In this document: positions 1 to 4,580 of the stretch, piece by piece
Position numbering within the stretch: the first letter of the stretch is position 1
How the letters are laid out: each line of letters begins with the position of its first letter
Assembly (NCBI GenBank): GCA_012512795.1
Contig: JAAZDL010000165.1
Location: 1-8,576 of the forward strand
Direction: 5' to 3'
Source: Mycoplasmatota bacterium
GTDB lineage: Bacteria > Bacillota_I > Bacilli_A > RF39 > UBA660
Length of the DNA stretch: 8,576 nt
The notes under the pieces: model-generated
What the model saw: the letters and a program-made list of their open reading frames with translations, nothing else
Told to the model about the DNA's origin: nothing
The model's database searches: none
Program-made: the position numbers and the translations under genes

Positions 1-5
1 AAGCA

Positions 6-35
6 TTGATTGAAGTTAAGAAAATATGTTATAAT
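6..35 (+). promoter_or_regulatory. Sigma-A-type promoter of the trx-like/murB unit
   Basis: The -35 is TTGATT (6-11), followed by an 18-nt spacer and a perfect TATAAT -10 (30-35), with TG at 27-28 forming an extended -10. The start of transcription would fall near 42, leaving only about 12 nt before the ATG at 54, so the GGAG ribosome binding site (42-45) would lie at the very 5' end of the mRNA. Consensus match only; no experimental evidence. Confidence 0.6.
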
Positions 36-53
36 TTGTATGGAGATGGAAAT

Positions 54-590
54 ATGGCAAAGAACAAAATGAAATTAAATTATAAAAGACCAAAAAGAGA
101 AAGAAATAAAAATGTTATTCAAGTTAATCAAAAAGATGATGTACAAAGTTTTTTTATAACTTTAGCTGTTGTCCTTGGTTTTGTAGGATTGATGTATTTA
201 GGTGTCTTAGGCTTGCAAAAACTAGGAGTTTTTGAAGAAGGATATACAAAACCAGCTAAAGAAACTACAATTAGTGACGAAATGATATTGATAGGTAGTG
301 TGTTTAATAGACAAGAAAAGAAATATTATGTATTATTTGATTTTTATAGTAATAATGATAGAGATTATTATATTGAACATATTGTTTCAAAAGATTTAAA
401 ATATAGATTATATAAAGTGGATATGTCTATATCACCTAATATAAATTATATATCTGCTGAAAGTAATCCTAAAGCTAGAAATGTAGATAGTTTAAAAATT
501 AATGATATAACATTAATAGAAATAAATAATGGCAAAATAGTAAAATATATTATTGGTAGTGATAATATAGTGGAATTTTTAAGCAAATGA
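54..590 (+). CDS. Membrane-anchored protein with a degenerate thioredoxin-like domain
   Basis: This 178-residue protein has a basic cytoplasmic tail (residues 1-28, many Lys/Arg), one membrane helix (about 33-57) and an outside domain (about 75-178). The end of that domain (TLIEINNGKIVKYI, then VEFL) has the pattern of the last strands and helix of a thioredoxin fold, and YYVLFDFYSNND (91-102) sits where the active-site CxxC would be. There is no cysteine there, and Ile replaces the usual cis-proline before TLI, so redox activity is unlikely. A binding or scaffold role is inference. I chose ATG 54 because GGAG lies 8 nt upstream and the longer in-frame reading from 6 runs through the promoter. 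The stop overlaps the murB start (ATGA), implying translational coupling. The family assignment is a pattern judgement; the fold could be something else. Confidence 0.7.
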   Translation: MAKNKMKLNYKRPKRERNKNVIQVNQKDDVQSFFITLAVVLGFVGLMYLGVLGLQKLGVFEEGYTKPAKETTISDEMILIGSVFNRQEKKYYVLFDFYSNNDRDYYIEHIVSKDLKYRLYKVDMSISPNINYISAESNPKARNVDSLKINDITLIEINNGKIVKYIIGSDNIVEFLSK

Positions 591-1465
591 TAAATGAATT
601 AAAGAAAATTTGTGATACTAAAGAAGAATTTAGTTTATTAGATTATAATACTTATAAGCTTTCTTCTTCTTGCTTAGCTATTGCATTTCCAAAGAATTTA
701 GATGAACTTAAAAAAATACTAGAAGTGGTTAAAAAACATAAAGTTAAATTTTTAATTTTAGGTAATGGATCAAATGTGATAATTCCAAAATATTATGATG
801 GTATAGTTATAAAACTTAAATATTTTAATAAATGTTCTATAAGTGAAAATGAAGTATATGTTGAATCAGGTTATATGATAAACAAGTTAGCACTAGAACT
901 ATCAAGCAAAGGTATGGCTGGTTTAGAGTGGGCAAGTGGTATTCCTGGGACTATTGGTGGTAGTATATATGGAAATGCAGGGGCATATGGTAGTTCTATG
1001 TCAGATATTATAATTTCCTGTAATGTCTTTGATGGAAAAAACATACTAGAATTATCTAACGAAGAAATGAAATTTGAATATAGAAATTCAATATTTAAAA
1101 ATAATAAAAAATATATTATATTATCTTGTAAACTTAAAACTACAGTTGATACTGTTGATAATTTAATGGATTTGATAAAAACTAGAACTGAAAAAAGAAA
1201 AGAAACACAAGATTTGGAAAATCCTTCATGTGGCAGCGTTTTTAGAAATCCCGAAGGATTAGTTGCTGGGAAGCTGATTGATGATTTAGGTCTTAAAGGT
1301 TTTTCAATTAATGGTGCAATGATAAGTAATAAACATGCGAACTTTATAATTAATAAAGGTGGAGCAACTAGTGATGATATTATAAAATTAATTAAAAAAA
1401 TAAAAAGTGAAATTAAAAAGAACTATAATGTTGATCTAGTTCTTGAACAGGAGATAATAAAATAA
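587..1465 (+). CDS. murB: UDP-N-acetylmuramate dehydrogenase (UDP-N-acetylenolpyruvoylglucosamine reductase)
   Basis: MurB reduces UDP-GlcNAc-enolpyruvate to UDP-MurNAc with NADPH through bound FAD, the second committed cytoplasmic step of peptidoglycan synthesis. At 292 residues it has the length of the short type II enzymes. The FAD-binding loop LGNGSNVII is at residues 58-66, GLEWASGIPGTIGGS at 112-126 and GNAGAYG at 129-135. The catalytic residues expected in the family are present: Arg166 in YRNS, Ser217 in CGSVFRNP and probably Glu289 in the C-terminal LEQEI. HANFIIN (250-256) is also typical. Translation starts at an ATGA overlap with the preceding membrane protein, so the two are probably co-expressed. 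A strong hairpin overlaps the stop codon. Presence of MurB shows that the organism makes cell wall and is not a wall-less mollicute. Confidence 0.96.
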   Translation: MINELKKICDTKEEFSLLDYNTYKLSSSCLAIAFPKNLDELKKILEVVKKHKVKFLILGNGSNVIIPKYYDGIVIKLKYFNKCSISENEVYVESGYMINKLALELSSKGMAGLEWASGIPGTIGGSIYGNAGAYGSSMSDIIISCNVFDGKNILELSNEEMKFEYRNSIFKNNKKYIILSCKLKTTVDTVDNLMDLIKTRTEKRKETQDLENPSCGSVFRNPEGLVAGKLIDDLGLKGFSINGAMISNKHANFIINKGGATSDDIIKLIKKIKSEIKKNYNVDLVLEQEIIK

Positions 1466-1495
1466 TCGATAAAAATTTATCGATTATTTATTTTT
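1461..1495. terminator. Hairpin shared by converging murB and rpmB
   Basis: AATAATCGATAA (1461-1472) pairs perfectly with TTATCGATTATT (1477-1488), leaving a 4-nt loop. The left arm contains the murB stop (1463-1465) and the right arm contains the rpmB stop (1484-1486 on the minus strand). On the plus strand the stem is followed by TATTTTT (1489-1495). On the minus strand the tail is a weaker T/A run. It probably serves as a terminator for both genes, and better for murB. The stem is AT-rich, so efficiency is uncertain. Confidence 0.7.
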
Positions 1496-1651
1496 CTTCA
1501 TAGTTTTTATTTCTTTAGTAGAAAGTCTTACTCTTTTACCATCTACTTCAACTGTTTGTAAATTAACTTTTTGAGTCTTTTTAGTAGCTTTTAATGAAAA
1601 AGGTCTGTTTTGAGAACTCATATTACTTCTTTTTGATATATTCTTTGCCAT
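1484..1651 (-). CDS. rpmB: 50S ribosomal protein L28 (short form)
   Basis: This 55-codon gene was missed by a length-limited ORF search. Read on the minus strand it starts MAKNISKRSNMSSQNRPF and ends STKEIKTMKKNK. The order NRxxSxxATKxTxxxNLQ, then VxVDGKxxRxxxSxxxIK, follows L28 of B. subtilis (NRSHAMNSTKRTWGANLQKV, then VDGKPKRVYVSARALKSGK). L28 is a component of the large subunit; the usual length is about 62 residues. The N-terminal CxxxG-type segment is reduced and has no cysteine. AGGAGG (1659-1664 on the plus strand, read in reverse) lies 7 nt before the ATG and its own promoter lies just upstream. The composition is strongly basic, as expected. It converges on murB across a shared hairpin. 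I am confident of the gene and fairly confident of the L28 identity. Confidence 0.83.
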   Translation of the reverse strand: MAKNISKRSNMSSQNRPFSLKATKKTQKVNLQTVEVDGKRVRLSTKEIKTMKKNK

Positions 1652-1681
1652 AATCTTGCCTCCTCTTTTTAAGTCAAATAT

Positions 1682-1710
1682 AATTTAACATAATTTTGAG
1701 TTTAAGTAAA
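1682..1710 (-). promoter_or_regulatory. Promoter of rpmB
   Basis: On the minus strand TTTACT (1705-1710) is followed by a 17-nt spacer and TAAATT (1682-1687), preceded by TGT as an extended -10. Transcription would start near 1675, giving a leader of about 24 nt that carries the AGGAGG site. An overlapping alternative, TTAAAC-17-TATATT, lies a few bases downstream, so the exact boxes are uncertain. Confidence 0.5.
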
Positions 1711-1717
1711 GTAAAAA

Positions 1718-1746
1718 TTGACTTTTTAAGAATTATTTGGTAGAAT
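1718..1746 (+). promoter_or_regulatory. Promoter of the 281-residue unknown gene
   Basis: TTGACT (1718-1723), a 17-nt spacer and TAGAAT (1741-1746) preceded by TGG give five of six matches in both boxes plus an extended -10. Start of transcription near 1753 would leave an 18-nt leader containing the GGGGG ribosome binding site (1761-1765). Confidence 0.72.
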
Positions 1747-1770
1747 ATACGCAAATTAAAGGGGGTACTT

Positions 1771-2616
1771 ATGAAAAAAGAAACAAAAAGATACTCTTTG
1801 GTAGAATATTGTGGAACAAGAGAAAGAGTATATAGTTCTGAAGAAGAATATGCAGAACTTCTAAAAATAATTGAGAAGAGTAATAGAAGAAAAACTTCTA
1901 AATATTATTTTAGAAATATTACTAGAAATGTTAATACTGAAGGTATGATAGTTGCTACTATACATCTATATAATAGATTAACAATGCCACTAACAATAAC
2001 TGAATTAGATAATATGACTAGTCAATTATCTGAGCAAGAGTTATTCTTAAAATATAAAGATAAATTAAGAACAAGAGAAAGTCATACTCCGGACATAAAT
2101 ATATCTTACTTTGAAAATAAAAATAAAGATGAAAAAGATGCAGTGCACTATGATAGAAGGATTAAATATATACCTGTATTATACAAAGAAGATGAGAAAT
2201 ATTTATCTGAACAATATATTAAATATTGTTTAGACTTTCATTCTAAAAAAGAAGATATTAATTTTTTTAAATCTTTGGCAAATGAGTTTTCTCCTTATCA
2301 TGTAGTTGGTGAACAAGTAGAAGAAATATTTAATAGTGCTGATAAAGTTAAATATCAAGGTAGAGATCCTTTTTATCTTTATAAAGCTGCATATGATTTA
2401 TATGGTGCTTTAATAGTTGAAAGAAACTCAAATGGAACTTTAATAAGAGATGATGAAGGAAAATATCAAATAAGTAGAAGAAGATTACGTGACTTTGGAT
2501 TCTTCGTTAGAGATTACGATATATCTTTATCAAAGATAAAGTCCCCTGTAAGGTATAATGGACAGTTGATTACAAAACAAAATTCAGATGATAAACAATT
2601 AAAATTAAAAATATAA
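1771..2616 (+). CDS. Conserved-looking hypothetical cytoplasmic protein
   Basis: I do not recognise this 281-residue protein. It has no signal peptide or membrane helix and is rich in charged residues and tyrosine. Residues about 1-35 have a YSLVEYCGTRERVYSSEEEY pattern, and the first quarter is strongly basic around RKTSKYYFRNITRN (41-54). The central part is predicted helical. The C-terminal part has DPFYLYKAAYDLYGALIVE followed by ISRRRLRDFGFFVRDYD, which could be a nucleic-acid or protein-binding surface (inference). The start is well supported by a 5-G ribosome binding site and a near-consensus promoter. It appears monocistronic. The next promoter begins 10 nt after its stop, so its own transcript probably ends at the terminator at 2707-2742. 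Codon use is like its neighbours, with no sign of transfer. Confidence 0.8.
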   Translation: MKKETKRYSLVEYCGTRERVYSSEEEYAELLKIIEKSNRRKTSKYYFRNITRNVNTEGMIVATIHLYNRLTMPLTITELDNMTSQLSEQELFLKYKDKLRTRESHTPDINISYFENKNKDEKDAVHYDRRIKYIPVLYKEDEKYLSEQYIKYCLDFHSKKEDINFFKSLANEFSPYHVVGEQVEEIFNSADKVKYQGRDPFYLYKAAYDLYGALIVERNSNGTLIRDDEGKYQISRRRLRDFGFFVRDYDISLSKIKSPVRYNGQLITKQNSDDKQLKLKI

Positions 2617-2625
2617 TAAAAAGTG

Positions 2626-2654
2626 TTGACATAAATTATTTAATTTGATATATT
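2626..2654 (+). promoter_or_regulatory. Near-consensus promoter of the putative small RNA
   Basis: TTGACA (2626-2631) is a perfect -35. It is followed by exactly 17 nt and TATATT (2649-2654), with TGA just before it as an extended -10. This is the strongest promoter match in the window. Transcription should start close to 2661, which is the first base of a 10-bp stem. Confidence 0.75.
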
Positions 2655-2660
2655 TAAAAC

Positions 2661-2742
2661 ACAAAGAGAAATTAGTTTAATTTATTAAACATTATTCTCT
2701 TTGTACTGAAGAATTTAATTTATTAAGTTCTTCATTTTTTTT
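2661..2742 (+). ncRNA. Candidate small non-coding RNA of two stem-loops
   Basis: A strong promoter drives a stretch of about 82 nt that has no ATG or ribosome binding site and ends in an intrinsic terminator. Stem-loop 1 has ACAAAGAGAA (2661-2670) pairing perfectly with TTCTCTTTGT (2695-2704), a symmetric 4x4 internal loop (ATTA on both sides), then GTTTAA/TTAAAC around a TTTA loop. Stem-loop 2 (2707-2734) is a 12-bp stem around the same TTTA loop. The 13-base apical sequence TTTAATTTATTAA is identical in both (2676-2688 and 2714-2726). The first paired base coincides with the predicted transcription start, so nearly the whole RNA is folded. It could instead be an attenuating leader of the membrane operon at 2880, but that operon has its own promoter at 2812. 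No known RNA family is recognised. Confidence 0.55.
2707..2742 (+). terminator. Intrinsic terminator of the putative small RNA
   Basis: TGAAGAATTTAA (2707-2718) pairs with TTAAGTTCTTCA (2723-2734), with one G-U pair and a TTTA loop, and is followed at once by eight T (2735-2742). This is a classical factor-independent terminator. It would also stop transcription running out of the 1771-2616 gene. Confidence 0.85.
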
Positions 2743-2811
2743 ATAAAATAGCAAAAAAACTTTATGTAGTAAGTATTTTATATAAATGTGACTAAAAAGT
2801 GATTTTTATAC

Positions 2812-2846
2812 TTGTCTTTATATGTAAATATGTGCTAAAATATAAT
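2812..2846 (+). promoter_or_regulatory. Promoter of the 2880-6577 membrane operon
   Basis: TTGTCT (2812-2817), an 18-nt spacer and TAAAAT (2836-2841) preceded by TGC form an extended -10 promoter. A perfect TATAAT overlaps at 2841-2846 but has a poor -35 at the right distance. Start of transcription would be at about 2848-2853, giving a 27-32-nt leader with GGAGG at 2868-2872. That these boxes fall upstream of ATG 2880 rules out the longer in-frame start at 2799. Confidence 0.6.
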
Positions 2847-2879
2847 CTAGAATATGACAAAAGATTTGGAGGAAACAAA

Positions 2880-4580
2880 ATGTCAAATAATTATGAAGAC
2901 TATGGTTACGAAGATACAAATGGTAACAATAGAGGAAATGGAACAGTAAAGAAAATTATAATAAGCATAATCATTATTATTGCTATAATACTACTTATTT
3001 GCTTATTAAAAAACTGGTTTGGTAAAGAAGGAACTAAAACTCCTGTTATTCCAACAGTGTTTAATTATGAATCTAACTTGTTAGATGCAGGAAAGAAGTT
3101 TTATGAAAATAATCCTGATTTAGCTCCAACAGCAATCGGAGATTGTGCACAAGTAGATTTACAAGCTTTAATTGCTAGAGGTTTGGTAGATCCTACAAAG
3201 TATGCAACATGCAATCAAAACACTACATTTGTAAATGTATGTAAGTTAGAAAATGGCACAAAACAATTTACTCCTTGGTTATCTTGCACAGATAAATCAT
3301 CTGAAAATGAATATGGTGATTATAAAGAAGGAACTTTAGCTGACCTTGTTACTGACAAGTCTTTAGTTCAATTTTCTTTCTTACCACAAAAGTTAAAAAC
3401 AAGTGGAAATGGATTAGGCAAAGTAGAAGAAATTTGGAAAGATGATATTAAATATTCTTCATATAAAACTTTAGCAACTACAACATATTATAGATATAGA
3501 GATTTATTGTATATTTGGAATGTTGATGTTAAAAAATATTATACTTCAAAAGGAGAAAAAAATTCAGCTTCTGAAGTTTCTGAATACTATACAGTTTCTC
3601 CAAATCCTGCATATAATTTACATGATAGTCAAACAACTTCTGCGTACAAATGGTTTACATCAGAATCTGAAAAAATTTATGCTATGACAAATGGTGCAAA
3701 AACTTTTAGTGATAAAGCTATAAATGGTTATCCATATAATGATGGTGGTGTAGTTGTGACTAAATATTTTACTAGAACTATACTAAATACTTATAATCCA
3801 ACATTTTATTATCAGTGTGCTTTAAGTAAAAATGCAACTACTGCAGTAAACCAAACAATGCCTTGTGGTCAAGGTCCAAATCCACAATTAGTGTATCAAA
3901 AAACAACATTTTATAGTTGTGTAGCAGATAGTGGATCTTCAATACTTGATAATATAGTTCCTCAAGGTACAATATGTAAAAATTATTCTGATTGGGAAGG
4001 TCCAAAAGACAATAGTTGCGGAACAGTAGGAGAGTTGTGTGATAAAATGTCTGTTACATTTTATAACTGGTATAAACTTAGTGGAACTGTTACAAAAACA
4101 TATTATCCATCAGGAAGTTCTAATGCAGCAACTGAAAAAGTTTATTATACAAAAGCACCTGTAACTGGAGCTCAAAAAGATGATACTACAAAGACAACAG
4201 CTTATAAATGGTATAAAGCAACTCCTGGCTTATCAGCTTATAGTGCAGTAGCACCACAAGAAGGAGCAACAAAAACAACTACTTCTAGTTGGGGAGAGTG
4301 GACAGATTTTAAAACTACAAACCCTAAAGTTAGTGATGGAAGAACAAGACAAATAGAAAATAAAATTAAAATAAAATTACAACAAATCACTGGAACTACA
4401 ACTGAAGAAAGTTGGGAAGATTTATCTGCTAATTATGTTTCAGAAGAAGAAATGATTAAAATCTTTAAAGATAAAAATTATAGTGTTAATTCACTATTAG
4501 ATATATCAAATCATGGAGACATAAGGTATAAAGTAAAAATGATGATAAGAAATAAAACAGAGGTGACAAATAATGGATAA
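2880..4580 (+). CDS. Single-pass membrane protein with a large Tyr/Trp/Cys-rich extracytoplasmic region
   Basis: Family not recognised. The 566-residue protein has an Asn/Tyr/Asp-rich cytoplasmic tail (1-22), KK at 24-25, a membrane helix made mostly of Ile (about 26-43) and a long outside part. The region at 60-140 (DLQALIARGLVDP and four Cys at 89, 111, 121, 136) recalls the soluble part of pilin-like proteins, but only loosely. Six more Cys lie at 313-387, so disulfides are possible. Two stretches, about 203-269 and 394-455, look like copies of one Tyr/Trp-rich unit (YY.S....A.E..YYT, then AYKW[FY]). SSWGEWTDF (469-477) resembles WxxW adhesion-type motifs. ATG 2880 is chosen because GGAGG lies 7 nt upstream. 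The stop overlaps the next gene by 8 nt, so the two are translationally coupled and probably act together at the cell surface (inference). Confidence 0.85.
   Translation: MSNNYEDYGYEDTNGNNRGNGTVKKIIISIIIIIAIILLICLLKNWFGKEGTKTPVIPTVFNYESNLLDAGKKFYENNPDLAPTAIGDCAQVDLQALIARGLVDPTKYATCNQNTTFVNVCKLENGTKQFTPWLSCTDKSSENEYGDYKEGTLADLVTDKSLVQFSFLPQKLKTSGNGLGKVEEIWKDDIKYSSYKTLATTTYYRYRDLLYIWNVDVKKYYTSKGEKNSASEVSEYYTVSPNPAYNLHDSQTTSAYKWFTSESEKIYAMTNGAKTFSDKAINGYPYNDGGVVVTKYFTRTILNTYNPTFYYQCALSKNATTAVNQTMPCGQGPNPQLVYQKTTFYSCVADSGSSILDNIVPQGTICKNYSDWEGPKDNSCGTVGELCDKMSVTFYNWYKLSGTVTKTYYPSGSSNAATEKVYYTKAPVTGAQKDDTTKTTAYKWYKATPGLSAYSAVAPQEGATKTTTSSWGEWTDFKTTNPKVSDGRTRQIENKIKIKLQQITGTTTEESWEDLSANYVSEEEMIKIFKDKNYSVNSLLDISNHGDIRYKVKMMIRNKTEVTNNG

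Noticed and set aside
6..53. Upstream start for the first gene
   Set aside because: Position 6 is ATT with no ribosome binding site and the stretch contains a TTGATT-18-TATAAT promoter. ATG 54 has GGAG 8 nt upstream.
2661..2742. Known riboswitch or T-box leader upstream of the membrane operon
   Set aside because: No conserved T-box, SAM, TPP or similar core is visible, and the operon has a separate promoter after the terminator.
2799..2879. Upstream in-frame start adding 27 residues to the first large membrane protein
   Set aside because: The extension runs through the -35 and -10 boxes and has no ribosome binding site, while GGAGG sits 7 nt before ATG 2880 and the protein from there has a normal N-in tail plus one membrane helix.
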